Of a stretch of 64,000 nt of DNA, positions 25,644 to 35,120 are shown piece after piece; position 1 is the stretch's first letter, and each line of letters starts with the position of its first letter. This DNA is from Granulosicoccus sp947495035. Its GTDB lineage: Bacteria > Pseudomonadota > Gammaproteobacteria > Granulosicoccales > Granulosicoccaceae. A program made the translations under genes and the position numbers. The stretch lies in NCBI RefSeq assembly GCF_050589605.1, contig NZ_JBNGOO010000018.1. One strand, 5' to 3'. The notes under the pieces were generated by a model, which was given only the letters and a program-made list of their open reading frames with translations, did no database searches and was not told the DNA's origin.

Positions 25644-26324
25644 TCAATCTGCTTCGCGTTTGAGTACATAGCCAGCGCCACGTATCGTGTGAATGAGTGT
25701 GTGCTGGTACTGCTTGTCGATTTTCTCCCGCAGCTTGCTGATTCTGGCTTCGACGACATTGGTGCAAGGGTCAAACGTGTAGTTCCAGACACGCTCCATG
25801 ATCATTGTTCTGGAGACCACAATGCCCGCGTTTCTGATCAGGTATTCCAGAAGCGCAAATTCCTTGGGTTGCAAGTCGATGCGTTGTCCTGCTCGGCTGA
25901 CGCTGCGAGAGAGCAGGTCCATTTCGATATCGTCGAAGCATAGGGTCGAGGAGCTGTCAGTATGGGCGGCCCGGCGAGACAAGGCTTCGAGACGAGCCAG
26001 AAGTTCGGAGTAGGAAAAGGGTTTGATGAGATAATCATCACCACCGGCACGTAGTCCGGTGATACGATCATCAACGCTTCGTCTGGCGCTGAGTATCAGT
26101 ACCGGGGACTGAATACCCTGACATCGCATGCGCTCTATCACTGCAAGTCCATCCAGCTTTGGCAGCATCAGATCGACGATGGCAACGTCGAAACGCTCGT
26201 TCAGTGCATAATCAAGGCCGTCGAGACCGTCCTGAGCGAGCAGCATCGTATGTCCCGCTTCACTCAGACCGCGCTGTAGAAAAGCGGATACGACATCATC
26301 ATCCTCTATCAGAAGAATCCTCAC
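25644..26324 (-). CDS. OmpR-family response regulator
   Basis: 226 aa. The receiver domain starts VRILLIEDDDVVSAFLQRGL and has the phospho-acceptor Asp in VAIVDLMLPKLDG and the Lys of LIKPFSYSELLARL. The winged-helix output domain (about residues 130-220) ends ARISKLREKIDKQYQHTLIHTIRGAGYVLKREAD. GTG 26324 with GGAGA upstream is preferred over an upstream start that adds 12 residues. Phosphorylated by the kinase downstream; the outer-membrane barrel gene beyond it is a plausible target. Confidence 0.9.
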   Translation of the reverse strand: MRILLIEDDDVVSAFLQRGLSEAGHTMLLAQDGLDGLDYALNERFDVAIVDLMLPKLDGLAVIERMRCQGIQSPVLILSARRSVDDRITGLRAGGDDYLIKPFSYSELLARLEALSRRAAHTDSSSTLCFDDIEMDLLSRSVSRAGQRIDLQPKEFALLEYLIRNAGIVVSRTMIMERVWNYTFDPCTNVVEARISKLREKIDKQYQHTLIHTIRGAGYVLKREAD

Positions 26325-26505
26325 TGAACATTCTCCAGGCGTGTCACGGAGCAGGTTCACACATCATGCGAATCATTTCATCCGTTCGCAGGCAGTCTTC
26401 TGCAGATCAACTGCGGATCGAACCCGCCGATACTGTCACTCTAGAACAACGAGGCCTTGAGTAGTATTATCAATTGATGAACTTTGAACTTGTCGGTGGC
26501 TCGTG

Positions 26506-26533
26506 GCGTGTAGCGTGTAGCGTGTAGCGTGTG
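26506..26533. repeat. 7-bp tandem repeat, 4 copies
   Basis: GCGTGTA is repeated four times (the last copy ends G). It is intergenic, between the response-regulator promoter and the end of the metallopeptidase gene. Confidence 0.85.
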
Positions 26534-26653
26534 GCTTGTTGGTTCGTGACTCGGTAGCTCCGCAAGCAGAGGAGCTTTGGTGCCTGTTCTGGCTCCCGTT
26601 CCAGTACCTGCTTGGGTGACCGCTTTGACGTCTGATTTGACGCCTGCTTGAGA

Positions 26654-29290
26654 TCAATGCTCCCGTGAGCACATCATCTTGGCAAGATCCTGGCGAGGAA
26701 TCATGTGTGTACCCGCCTGCTTCCACAGTGACTGTCCATCATTGTCCATGAAATCGGTCTGCTGTTTCATGCGCGTGGTGTCGTCGTCGACTCGTTTGCG
26801 AATGATGTAGCGTACATTGCCGCGTGGCCCGAATATGATAGTAGAGCCACCAAAGAAGCTGAAGGAGCGGCCATCGGGTAGTTTGACATGTCGGTGCTGT
26901 ACAACCTCGGCTACCGTATCGAAGGTCACTTCCTGATGTACCCCGACTCGGCGGGCGGAACGCACGGACTCGATGAGCGGCAGATCATAGCCGCCGGCGT
27001 CGAATTGCGGTGAACCTGGCGCGACCAGACCAAATTCGCGGGCCAGCAGTGGCTGGCTGACAAGACGCCCCAGGGCGCCGGCCTGCCGACGCATCTCTGC
27101 AACACTGACAGGTTTGGCAGGATCACCGTCGAATTCCATGCTGGAGAAACTCAACTCCGTCACACGTGGTATCGAGATATGGGGTGAGCCCCACAGCAAG
27201 GCGTCTTCTGTCATGGCGGTCGTGCCTTCGCCGAACATGCCACGTTCTCCAAATGCCTTGATGATGGCCTCGCGATAACCAAGCTTGTCGTCGGGTACGA
27301 CATCGTAGTCGGCGGTAATCAGAGCGCGCAGATAGTCGCCGAAGCGCAGGTCCACCGGCGGACAGTAATCGATGGCGCGGATACAGATACGCAAGAACTG
27401 ATCGGCAATGCGTCTGACCTCATCAACGAGGATTTCGCGAAGTTCACTGGAGAGATCGCCAGCCGGTAACTGCCCGGTCCCCGCCGTAGCCAGTTTCAGG
27501 TAGCGCTTCGAACGTCGTTCGTAGACCAGCAGAAATGCCGAGAAGACAGCTCTGGCCATTACCCTGCCCAGTTTGTGTGCCTGGGTGCCGGCGTTTTCAT
27601 AACGCAGGATGCGCTCGGGTGATATGGCTCCCTTGTCGCTATCGGCAAAGTCGTCCGGCAGGTCGATCAAGGTACGCAGAGCCTGTCCGTCACTGTTGAT
27701 ACCGCGCCCGAACTCCTGAGCGATATCCACCAGTACATCGGCCTTGCGCAGATCACCACGTGATTTGCAGATGGCGCTCGTGACGACATCCTTGATGGTG
27801 AAATGCTGGAATACGGCCACGACATCTGCAAAGGCTTCATGAAAGGCCAGCACATCGGGGTGGCTGGGCATCATGAAGTGTGCGCGCAGACCGTCCAGCA
27901 GGGCATGACTGGTTTCGTGCACGATGACATCGTGCGAGACGCTGGTAAACACGTATCCGACGCCCTTCTGCACGACGGGTGTCGAGTGCCGTGCCTTGAA
28001 GTAGCCAAAGATGATTTCACCCGCAGCGCGGTCGTACCAGGCATTGGGTTCCTCGGCGCCGTGTGGACGTAACAGCAAGCGGTTACGCGGTCCATCCCCA
28101 TCATCTCTGCAGCGTGGGAATGGCCAGGCTACGTGACGACCCAGAGCCTGACGAAACTTGTCGTAGGTCGCCATGGCGACGGCATAGACCATCTGTTGAT
28201 GAAACTTCGGATCGGACAAGGATGGGTTGTAGCCATCCTCCATCACTACATGGGGGTTCTCGAGGTCGGCGATGCTCCATGTCTGATCGCCCAGGCCGCG
28301 ATTGCAGACTTCCATCACCGATCCGATCGGTCCGGGGTCCAGTGGTTCGTAGGGCACCTTGCAGACTGCAAGCCCGCTATCCGAGCGACTGATACCGGGG
28401 TTGATGGAAAAGACCTTGAGACGACGATACAAGGGTTCTCCCGGTTCTCGTTCGTGCAATCGTGTGCACCATGCCAAGGCAATCCGGTAACTGATCCGAT
28501 AGAGCTCGCTCTCTCCTGGCTCATGATCCTCTGAGGCATCCGAGGTATCCGAGGTATCCGAGGTATCCGAGGTATCCGAGGTATCTGAGGTATCCGAGGT
28601 ATCCGAGGTATCTGAGGTATCCGAGGTATCCGAGGTATCCGAGGTATCCGAGGTATCCGAGGTATCCGAGGTATCCGAGGTATCCGAGGTATCTGAGGTA
28701 TCTGAGGTATCTGAGGTATCTGAGGTATCTGAGGTATCTGAGGTATCTGAGGTATCTGAGGTTTTCGAGTTTTTCGAGATATCCAGACTTTCCGTCGTCT
28801 TTGCTGTCTTCGCTGTTACCTTGCCGGAGTCCGCGCTTACCTCTGCGCGGCTCTCTGTTTCCGCTGGCGAATCCTGTCGGTCAGCTTCGACATCCTGTCT
28901 GGATTGCCGGCCTTCTGGCAGGATTGCCGATGCTCCATTTTCATTGGCCGCATCGGCCGAGGAACCCATGTCAGCGAGTTGTTCGGGCGTGCTGGCTTTC
29001 AACGCTACATTGGACGAATCAGAGCCCGCAATCGCGTCGGCGGGGGTGGGGGGTGTTTTTCTGATGCCGCCATCCTCCACGGTGGCGCTTGTGCTGGCGC
29101 TTGTGGTTGTATTTGTGGCCTTTGGCGTTGCGTTGGCAGGACGTATTGCCGCTTTCCCTTTGGCGTTGGCCGGACTGGACATTGGTTTCGCTTTTCCGGA
29201 AGCTGAAGCAGCGCTTTTCTTCTTTCCTGCCTTGAGTCGTGATTTGGCGGAACTGGCCGGCTTCTTGTCCAGGATGTCGCCGTCACTCAT
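26654..29290 (-). CDS. M4-like gluzincin metallopeptidase with SDT-repeat linker
   Basis: 878 aa. Residues 1-180 are low-complexity (Ala/Ser/Lys), followed by 25 copies of a 9-bp repeat coding SDT (about residues 178-252). The catalytic part contains HETSH at 458-462 and, 23 residues after the second His, E485 in HEAFAD. This matches the thermolysin-type arrangement HExxH...ExxxD, so Zn binding and peptidase activity are likely. The C-terminal ~250 residues are unassigned. There is no signal peptide. Its ATG overlaps the stop of the amidase-hydrolase-caspase gene by 8 nt (ATGAGTGA), so the two are translationally coupled and probably act together. Confidence 0.75.
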   Translation of the reverse strand: MSDGDILDKKPASSAKSRLKAGKKKSAASASGKAKPMSSPANAKGKAAIRPANATPKATNTTTSASTSATVEDGGIRKTPPTPADAIAGSDSSNVALKASTPEQLADMGSSADAANENGASAILPEGRQSRQDVEADRQDSPAETESRAEVSADSGKVTAKTAKTTESLDISKNSKTSDTSDTSDTSDTSDTSDTSDTSDTSDTSDTSDTSDTSDTSDTSDTSDTSDTSDTSDTSDTSDTSDTSDTSDTSDASEDHEPGESELYRISYRIALAWCTRLHEREPGEPLYRRLKVFSINPGISRSDSGLAVCKVPYEPLDPGPIGSVMEVCNRGLGDQTWSIADLENPHVVMEDGYNPSLSDPKFHQQMVYAVAMATYDKFRQALGRHVAWPFPRCRDDGDGPRNRLLLRPHGAEEPNAWYDRAAGEIIFGYFKARHSTPVVQKGVGYVFTSVSHDVIVHETSHALLDGLRAHFMMPSHPDVLAFHEAFADVVAVFQHFTIKDVVTSAICKSRGDLRKADVLVDIAQEFGRGINSDGQALRTLIDLPDDFADSDKGAISPERILRYENAGTQAHKLGRVMARAVFSAFLLVYERRSKRYLKLATAGTGQLPAGDLSSELREILVDEVRRIADQFLRICIRAIDYCPPVDLRFGDYLRALITADYDVVPDDKLGYREAIIKAFGERGMFGEGTTAMTEDALLWGSPHISIPRVTELSFSSMEFDGDPAKPVSVAEMRRQAGALGRLVSQPLLAREFGLVAPGSPQFDAGGYDLPLIESVRSARRVGVHQEVTFDTVAEVVQHRHVKLPDGRSFSFFGGSTIIFGPRGNVRYIIRKRVDDDTTRMKQQTDFMDNDGQSLWKQAGTHMIPRQDLAKMMCSREH
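28533..28757 (-). repeat. 9-bp in-frame tandem repeat, 25 copies
   Basis: GAGGTATCC or GAGGTATCT (plus strand) is repeated 25 times and encodes Ser-Asp-Thr on the minus strand. The C and T forms are clustered in blocks, which indicates recent expansion by slippage or unequal exchange. It lies between the disordered N terminus and the peptidase domain. Confidence 0.95.
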
Positions 29291-32200
29291 CGACGGGGTA
29301 CTCCAGCTCTTGACTTGCCGCGGTCAGGTTACTGTTGGCTGATGAAGCACCGCTGTTCGAATGCAGTTCCAGAAAGCTGCGGCTGAGGGCTGTGGCGTCA
29401 CAGTGTATCTCCGGGGTCTGTCGAGGAGTGCTGCCGAATGCCAGCAGTACACGTTGCAGAAAGTCGGTATTGCTCAGGCCCTGGATACCCTCTGCCAGAA
29501 TCTTCGTTGCCATGCGAGTGAAGTCGCCTTGTCCATTGCTTTCGTAGGCCAGTTCGGTAGATCGACAGGCACTGAACAGGACGTCACGCTGCTTTCCTGG
29601 TGCTCTGGAGGCGCTCTGCCGTACTTTTTCGATGCGCTTCCGGTAGACCTTCTTCATGTGTTTGCTGGGCGGCAGAAAACGGGACCGGACACCCTGAGCG
29701 GTGGACGCATTCGCCATCATCAGTGCCATGCGTGTAGCAGAGCCGGAGTGGCAGCAATCGAAGAAGCAGGTCATGGTCACCCTGTCCGGCAATCCTTCAA
29801 TGAGTACCCGAAGCTCGTCATCAATGATCAGGCCATCGTTGGCAAAATCACAATCGACTGCGCACAGACATTCATCCAGTGCGGGAGAATCCCCCTGAGC
29901 TTCATCGCCATCGATATCCTTGAACTGCGTGCCATGTCCGGCGAACTGCAACACCAGATGATCCCCGGGGCGACTCGAGTTGATCAAGTCGGCGACGCAC
30001 TCACGTATCCGGTTGGCTGTGGCTTGTTCGTTCTTCAGCATCGTGACCTGGTAGCCCATGCCGCTCAACGTCTTCTTCCACAGTTTTGCATCGGCAACAC
30101 AGCCGGCCAGAGGGCTGCGCTGGTACTTGTCGATACCGATACACAGAGCGATGCGTCGGCCATCGCCCATGACCGGTTCAGGGGCCGGTGGAGGCTTGTT
30201 GGGGGACGGCGTCTGTTCGTCACGCTCGTCGCTGTTGCCTGCCCACGTATCCGCAGCGCCAGCCTTGGTCTTCTTGGCCTGCTTATGCTGCTGTTTTGAT
30301 TTTTTCTTCTTTTTCTTGTCCTTTTTCCTGTCTGCCTTGGACTTTTCGGGTTTGTTCCCCTTCTCAGGATTGCCCTGAACTGGTTCGGGGCGGGATTGCG
30401 GAGCAACGGATGCCGGGGCAGATTGGAGGCCAGGACCGTCGGGTTTTTCCGATGGGGGCAAGGCTGCATTGTCAGAGGAAAACGCATCAGCTGGATCCAG
30501 TCGAGACAGGTGCTCCAGATGCTCAGGCCAGTCGAACTGGTCATTCCAGAAATTCGTGAAGCTGCGTGTGCCATCGTCGGGGAAGGGTTCTATCTGCTCC
30601 CCATTGCGCAAGCCGAGCATGCGCCGCAGGACACTCTCCATGGTGTGCACATCATCATCAAAGCCTCCATGCGTCAAGGCGGTGGACGCATTGCCGGATT
30701 GCGAGTCCGATGTTGGTGACCAGACGACTTCTGCAAGCTCTGATGAGCTACCGTCAAGTCCGAACAGGCGGCGTGTTTCCAGGTCGCGTCGCAAGGACTC
30801 CTCGAGGCCGAGAATATCGGTATCGTCTGCATCTTCCAGAGCTCTGGACACCAGATACAGCAAGGATTTTCGATAGACCGAGGCAACCGTGTCGGCCTTC
30901 TCTCGCTGCTTGTTCATGGTGAAGAGCGTCAGGGAGCCGATCCCGTTGCCCAGTAGCGGCGCGATATTCTGCTTGAACAGATCGTTGCGTACGGCGGGTG
31001 CCAGATAGTGAACGGTCTTGATGGGAGCGTTGCGCGCCGCCAGCAGTGGCAGGAAATGCGCGTGGAATATACTGCCGGCGCTGTGTCCGACAGCATGGAC
31101 ATCCATTCGATCTGCATGGTCGCCAAGCAAGTCTGCCAGCTTGCCAGCGACGTAATCGGCGCCATTGCCGGAATCACTGGCCAGTTCAGCACTGGACTTC
31201 ATGCCGCCCCAGATCAGACGACCACCGGCAGCGCTGGAGATCTCTTCGATGACCCTATCCGTGACATTGTCAGTCAGCCAGTCCAGTACGCCTCGAGTGT
31301 CGGGCGCGCGACTTCTTGTCATCGCCTCTTCAACGAGTTGTCGAACGGTTTCGGCAAATCCGGTTTCCCAGATGAAGAACACGGGATAGACACCATTGGC
31401 ACGCCAGAAGGGCAATTGCTTGATGGCCCCGAGCAAGGCGTTCTTTTCGGAGACCAGTCCGCCGTGAGCATAGAACAACAATTGCGCTCGACGGTTGTCG
31501 GCGACGGCTGACTGGATTTCCAGCGGGAGAAGCTCTTCGAACAGTCGGTCGACGTCCTGCTGCGTGGTCTCCATGCGCCCGCTGTCGGAGAATTGGCCGC
31601 GTTCGAGGTTGATGGTATGAGCGCTGAGTTCCTCCAGTATGTCAATCGTCAATTCGCGACTGCCGCGGTGAGTGCCCCGAGAAGCGCTGTCGGGCAGATC
31701 GGCGTTACCATCGTGTTCGGCATCCGACATGTCATCGGCCTGTACCGCATCAGGGTTCATGCCGCGCATGAGTTCATAGGCACGAGTTGCCCGGCGAGGA
31801 AAGGGTGTGTCGGCGCTACGGCAACTGTGTGACTCCAGTTCGAAAGCGCATATCTGCTCGATCCATTGCGCCTTGTTCGAGCTGGAACCCGGGCAGGTCT
31901 TGGACGACATTTCATTGTGGAAGCGCAATGCATGGGCTTGCAGTCCGAAGCGATTCTGCACCGACTTGATGACAGCCAGGGTCGCCTTCAGTTGTTCGGA
32001 CGACAATTGTTCTTCATCAATGTCGAAGTCGCCGATCATCTCGATCATGAAGGGGCCAGCATGACTGTTGCCGTTGAACCCTCTGGCACTGGCGGGCGCC
32101 CAATTGAAGTTGCGACACAACCAGATGCTGCCATTGGGTGCCACTGTCACATGCTGACCGATATCACTCCAGCCATTGGTTTCGGTGTGATAGCGCCACA

Positions 32201-32351
32201 TGCCTTCGATGGTGGCCAGTCCCTGATAATCGGACTGACGGGGTCGCCAGGTATGATGCAGATGAACTTCGGTGATCTGACGAGAGAAAGGGTATGTTGA
32301 TACGATATCCTGAATCTCGTACAGGTTCGCGGACTTGAATTCTCTCGCCAT
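29283..32351 (-). CDS. Amidase / alpha-beta-hydrolase / caspase three-domain protein
   Basis: 1022 aa in three enzyme-like parts. (1) Residues ~20-165: N-acetylmuramoyl-L-alanine amidase (amidase_2/PGRP fold) with HHTW at 32-35, H145 and C153; the His-(8)-Cys spacing equals that of T7 lysozyme. (2) Residues ~305-480: alpha/beta-hydrolase with LLFYAHGG and the nucleophile elbow VGHSAGS (S424). (3) After a disordered Lys-rich linker (~690-745), residues ~755-990: a caspase-like C14 peptidase with the dyad H806 (FAGHGTQ) and C867 (FFDCCHSG). There is no signal peptide. ATG 32351 has GGGAG upstream; the frame extends 46 codons further without support. It heads a two-gene operon with the M4-like peptidase. 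The function is unknown; a death, defence or toxin role is inference. Confidence 0.8.
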   Translation of the reverse strand: MAREFKSANLYEIQDIVSTYPFSRQITEVHLHHTWRPRQSDYQGLATIEGMWRYHTETNGWSDIGQHVTVAPNGSIWLCRNFNWAPASARGFNGNSHAGPFMIEMIGDFDIDEEQLSSEQLKATLAVIKSVQNRFGLQAHALRFHNEMSSKTCPGSSSNKAQWIEQICAFELESHSCRSADTPFPRRATRAYELMRGMNPDAVQADDMSDAEHDGNADLPDSASRGTHRGSRELTIDILEELSAHTINLERGQFSDSGRMETTQQDVDRLFEELLPLEIQSAVADNRRAQLLFYAHGGLVSEKNALLGAIKQLPFWRANGVYPVFFIWETGFAETVRQLVEEAMTRSRAPDTRGVLDWLTDNVTDRVIEEISSAAGGRLIWGGMKSSAELASDSGNGADYVAGKLADLLGDHADRMDVHAVGHSAGSIFHAHFLPLLAARNAPIKTVHYLAPAVRNDLFKQNIAPLLGNGIGSLTLFTMNKQREKADTVASVYRKSLLYLVSRALEDADDTDILGLEESLRRDLETRRLFGLDGSSSELAEVVWSPTSDSQSGNASTALTHGGFDDDVHTMESVLRRMLGLRNGEQIEPFPDDGTRSFTNFWNDQFDWPEHLEHLSRLDPADAFSSDNAALPPSEKPDGPGLQSAPASVAPQSRPEPVQGNPEKGNKPEKSKADRKKDKKKKKKSKQQHKQAKKTKAGAADTWAGNSDERDEQTPSPNKPPPAPEPVMGDGRRIALCIGIDKYQRSPLAGCVADAKLWKKTLSGMGYQVTMLKNEQATANRIRECVADLINSSRPGDHLVLQFAGHGTQFKDIDGDEAQGDSPALDECLCAVDCDFANDGLIIDDELRVLIEGLPDRVTMTCFFDCCHSGSATRMALMMANASTAQGVRSRFLPPSKHMKKVYRKRIEKVRQSASRAPGKQRDVLFSACRSTELAYESNGQGDFTRMATKILAEGIQGLSNTDFLQRVLLAFGSTPRQTPEIHCDATALSRSFLELHSNSGASSANSNLTAASQELEYPVDE

Positions 32352-32777
32352 GATCTCTGACTCCCGGTGATGGCCTCGGTAGCAATCACCCTGACGGTTG
32401 CACGGCCAATCCACTCCCTGGTTCAGCAACAGGCATCGCAAGCCCACTCTCTCGGTATCGTTTTCAGCAGCTGCTGGCAGTTTCCTCAAGGCATCTCATT
32501 GCCGGCAATGCATGAGTAACCCTTGTCGCACTCCGCAGATGAACCCACCCGTGAGCGAGTGATGCTCCATGATTAGAACACTTTCAAATTGTCGATTTGC
32601 CGCTGAATCCCGGCAACTAGCTGATAGTTCAGTAAACGCTGCGCATCGACGACATTAGCTTGACGGATTCACCTCGCGGTGTCGTGCCGGTGACGGTTTG
32701 CTGTCAGGTTGGCTCCCTGTGGATTACCATTACACAGTTCTGCTGTCAGAATCCCGACGCTCACTCGTTCATCCTCC
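32352..32777. other. Divergent promoter region
   Basis: About 425 bp between the caspase operon (minus) and the MocR-type regulator (plus). I see no gene and no clear operator. The AT-richer part near 32570-32640 is the likeliest promoter zone. Confidence 0.4.
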
Positions 32778-34208
32778 ATGGTCCGATACAAAGCCTTTGC
32801 GAAAGAACTGGCCCTGCTGATTGAATCAGGAGAGTTGCGTCCCGGGCAACGTTTGCCCTCCGTGCGCGAAAGCAGTCAGCGTCGAGGCTTGAGTGTGTCG
32901 ACCATTCTGAAGGCCTACCACTTGTTGGAGGCCCAGGGGCTGGTGCAGGCGCGACAACGTTCAGGATTTCATGTCAGCCTGAGCGCAGACACCTACCCGC
33001 AGCTGCCGACCTCGTCCCAACCGGAGCTCGATACGGTAGAGGTGGGCAAGAGTGCGCTGATAGCTCAGGTCTTGCATGCGCTGAAGAACGACAAGGTAGT
33101 GCCGATGGGCTCGGCGTTTCCGGATCCGCAATTGTTCCCCTTGAAGCGACTGTCGCAATCCCTGACCCGCAGCATGCGCAGATTGGAACCGGCCAGGGCT
33201 GTAATGGATATCACGCCGGGCAATCCGGAGCTGTTGCGGCAGATAGCGCTGCGTTATCACCTGCACGGGCATGAACTGGACATGGATGAACTTCTGGTGA
33301 CGCATGGCGCCATGGAAGCGCTCAATCTGTGTCTGCAGGCCGTGACGAAACCGGGCGATGCGGTCGTCATCGAATCACCCAGTTTCTATGTCTGTTTGCA
33401 GGCGCTGGAACGACTGGGGCTGCGAGCCATCGAAGTCTCGACGGACCCGGTACAGGGAATGAACATTGAGGCGCTGGAGCAGGCAATAGCCCTGCATCGA
33501 CCGGCAGCCATCTGGTTGATGAGCAATTTTCAGAATCCATTGGGCAGCCTCATGCCGGAGTCCAGAAAGCGTGCGCTGGCGGAACTGCTGTCGCGGCATC
33601 AGTTGCCTTTGATCGAGGACGATGTCTATGGCGAGCTGTATTTCGGGGAAAGCCGTCCCGCACCGATCAAGGCCTTCGATCGGGACGGGCTCGTGCTGCA
33701 TTGCAGTTCGTTTTCCAAATGTCTGGCGCCGGGCTATCGCATTGGCTGGGCGGCGGCCGGGAGATTCTGGCCTCAGGTACAGGCCCTGCAATTGGGTACC
33801 AGTCTGTCTGCAGCCATACCCTCGCAACTGGCCATCGCGGATTATCTGGACACCGGCGCTTTCGACACGCACCTGAAAGGCCTGCGTCGCGAACTGGAGC
33901 GGCGACGAGACGCTATTCTGGGTTGTGTGCAGCAGTATTTTCCGCTGCAGTGCCGGGTCACCCAGCCTCAGGGAGGCTATTTTCTGTGGCTGGAGCTGCC
34001 GCCGAACTTCGACAGTTTCCGGCTTTATCGGGCCGCCTTGCAGCATGGCGTCAGCATTGCGCCCGGCAGTCTGTTCGGTGTCCGTGACGATATCTCGCGT
34101 GGACTGCGGTTGAATTATGGTTATCCATCGGCAGAAGATGCGGAGCGGGCCATGCAGCTGCTGGCTCGCTTGCTGCCAGTGAGTGAACGAAAAGGCAGCG
34201 GTGACTGA
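32778..34208 (+). CDS. MocR-type regulator (GntR HTH fused to aminotransferase)
   Basis: 476 aa. A GntR winged helix is at residues ~1-65 (LIESGELRPGQRLPSVRESSQRRGLSVSTILKAY), followed by a fold-type I aminotransferase domain with the PLP lysine in SSFSKCLAPGYRIGW and the conserved NPLG of NFQNPLGSLMPESRK. MocR/PdxR regulators use PLP as co-sensor and often control vitamin B6, GABA or taurine genes. ATG 32778 matches the usual start. No such target is adjacent: it is divergent from the caspase operon and followed by cytochrome genes. Confidence 0.85.
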   Translation: MVRYKAFAKELALLIESGELRPGQRLPSVRESSQRRGLSVSTILKAYHLLEAQGLVQARQRSGFHVSLSADTYPQLPTSSQPELDTVEVGKSALIAQVLHALKNDKVVPMGSAFPDPQLFPLKRLSQSLTRSMRRLEPARAVMDITPGNPELLRQIALRYHLHGHELDMDELLVTHGAMEALNLCLQAVTKPGDAVVIESPSFYVCLQALERLGLRAIEVSTDPVQGMNIEALEQAIALHRPAAIWLMSNFQNPLGSLMPESRKRALAELLSRHQLPLIEDDVYGELYFGESRPAPIKAFDRDGLVLHCSSFSKCLAPGYRIGWAAAGRFWPQVQALQLGTSLSAAIPSQLAIADYLDTGAFDTHLKGLRRELERRRDAILGCVQQYFPLQCRVTQPQGGYFLWLELPPNFDSFRLYRAALQHGVSIAPGSLFGVRDDISRGLRLNYGYPSAEDAERAMQLLARLLPVSERKGSGD

Positions 34209-34322
34209 CGCCAAAGTGGCGCTGATCCGCGCTGTTGAATGAGCGATTCCCGGGAACTGTTATGCTTTTCCGGTCGGCGCCTGTCCCTGTACCTGTGGCT
34301 TGTCGAAGCGGATAATCGGCGA

Positions 34323-35120
34323 ATGAACAGGAAACGTTTCAGAGTTGTCGGCAGGTGGGTTGTCCCTGCATTACTGGGAGTCTTCTCGGCAGTACTGTCT
34401 GCCGACGACAATGCCATGGGGGATCGTCTGCAGGCCTGTGAAGCCTGTCATGGCAGAGCCGTGAACTCCCCCGAGGATGAACTCTACTACCCTCCGATCA
34501 GTGGCAAGCCGGTCGAGTACCTGTATCAGCAATTGCTGAATTTCAAGGAAGAGCGCCGGATCAACCCGACCATGAATCGGATGCTGGCCTATCTCAGCCC
34601 GGAGTATCTGCATGAGATCGCTGCCTGGTACGCTCGGCAGTCACCGTCTGATCCAGATCTTGTTCAGCCTGAAGCAAACGCAAACGCAAACGCAAACGCA
34701 AACGCCAATGCCAATGCCAATGCCAATGCCAATGCCAATGCCAATGCCAATGCAGGCGCAACTGCAGGCGTTGAGACTGATCCGGTGCGCGCAGCTCGTG
34801 GCCGACTGCTGGTGCAAACGGGTAATGACTCACAGGTCGCCTGCATGGACTGTCACGGCGGTGACTTGCAAGGCGATGGCTTTGCCATACCCGGATTACG
34901 CGGGTTGAGTACTCATTACCTCTCTGCGCAGCTGGGTGCCTGGAAGGCGGGTACGCGGCGGGCACGCGATCCCGACTGCATGGCCGAGGTGGCTCGTTCA
35001 CTGAGCGGTGAGGACATCGATATCGTTGCCCGGTGGATTGCCAACGCACAGGACGCTGATCTGACGTCGACCACGGTCAACACGACAGCCTTGCCTCGAG
35101 AATGCGGGGCAGTGCAATGA
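34323..35120 (+). CDS. Dihaem cytochrome c with Asn-Ala repeat linker
   Basis: 265 aa, exported by an N-terminal signal (WVVPALLGVFSAVLSA). Two haem motifs, CEACH and CMDCH, sit in two cytochrome c553/c4-like domains, with Met ligands expected in each half. The domains are joined by about 13 Asn-Ala dipeptides coded by a 6-bp repeat (34674-34751). It overlaps the next cytochrome gene by ATGA, so the two form an electron-transfer unit in the periplasm. The start is uncertain: ATG 34323 fits the signal, but the frame is open from 34239. Confidence 0.8.
   Translation: MNRKRFRVVGRWVVPALLGVFSAVLSADDNAMGDRLQACEACHGRAVNSPEDELYYPPISGKPVEYLYQQLLNFKEERRINPTMNRMLAYLSPEYLHEIAAWYARQSPSDPDLVQPEANANANANANANANANANANANANANAGATAGVETDPVRAARGRLLVQTGNDSQVACMDCHGGDLQGDGFAIPGLRGLSTHYLSAQLGAWKAGTRRARDPDCMAEVARSLSGEDIDIVARWIANAQDADLTSTTVNTTALPRECGAVQ
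34674..34751 (+). repeat. 6-bp in-frame tandem repeat, 13 copies
   Basis: Five GCAAAC copies change abruptly to eight GCCAAT copies; both encode Asn-Ala. It forms the linker between the two haem domains. Confidence 0.95.

Noticed and set aside
29361..30299. Plus-strand 312-aa ORF opposite the caspase domain
   Set aside because: Shadow of the GC-rich minus-strand gene, which has clear catalytic motifs; the plus-strand product has no family pattern.
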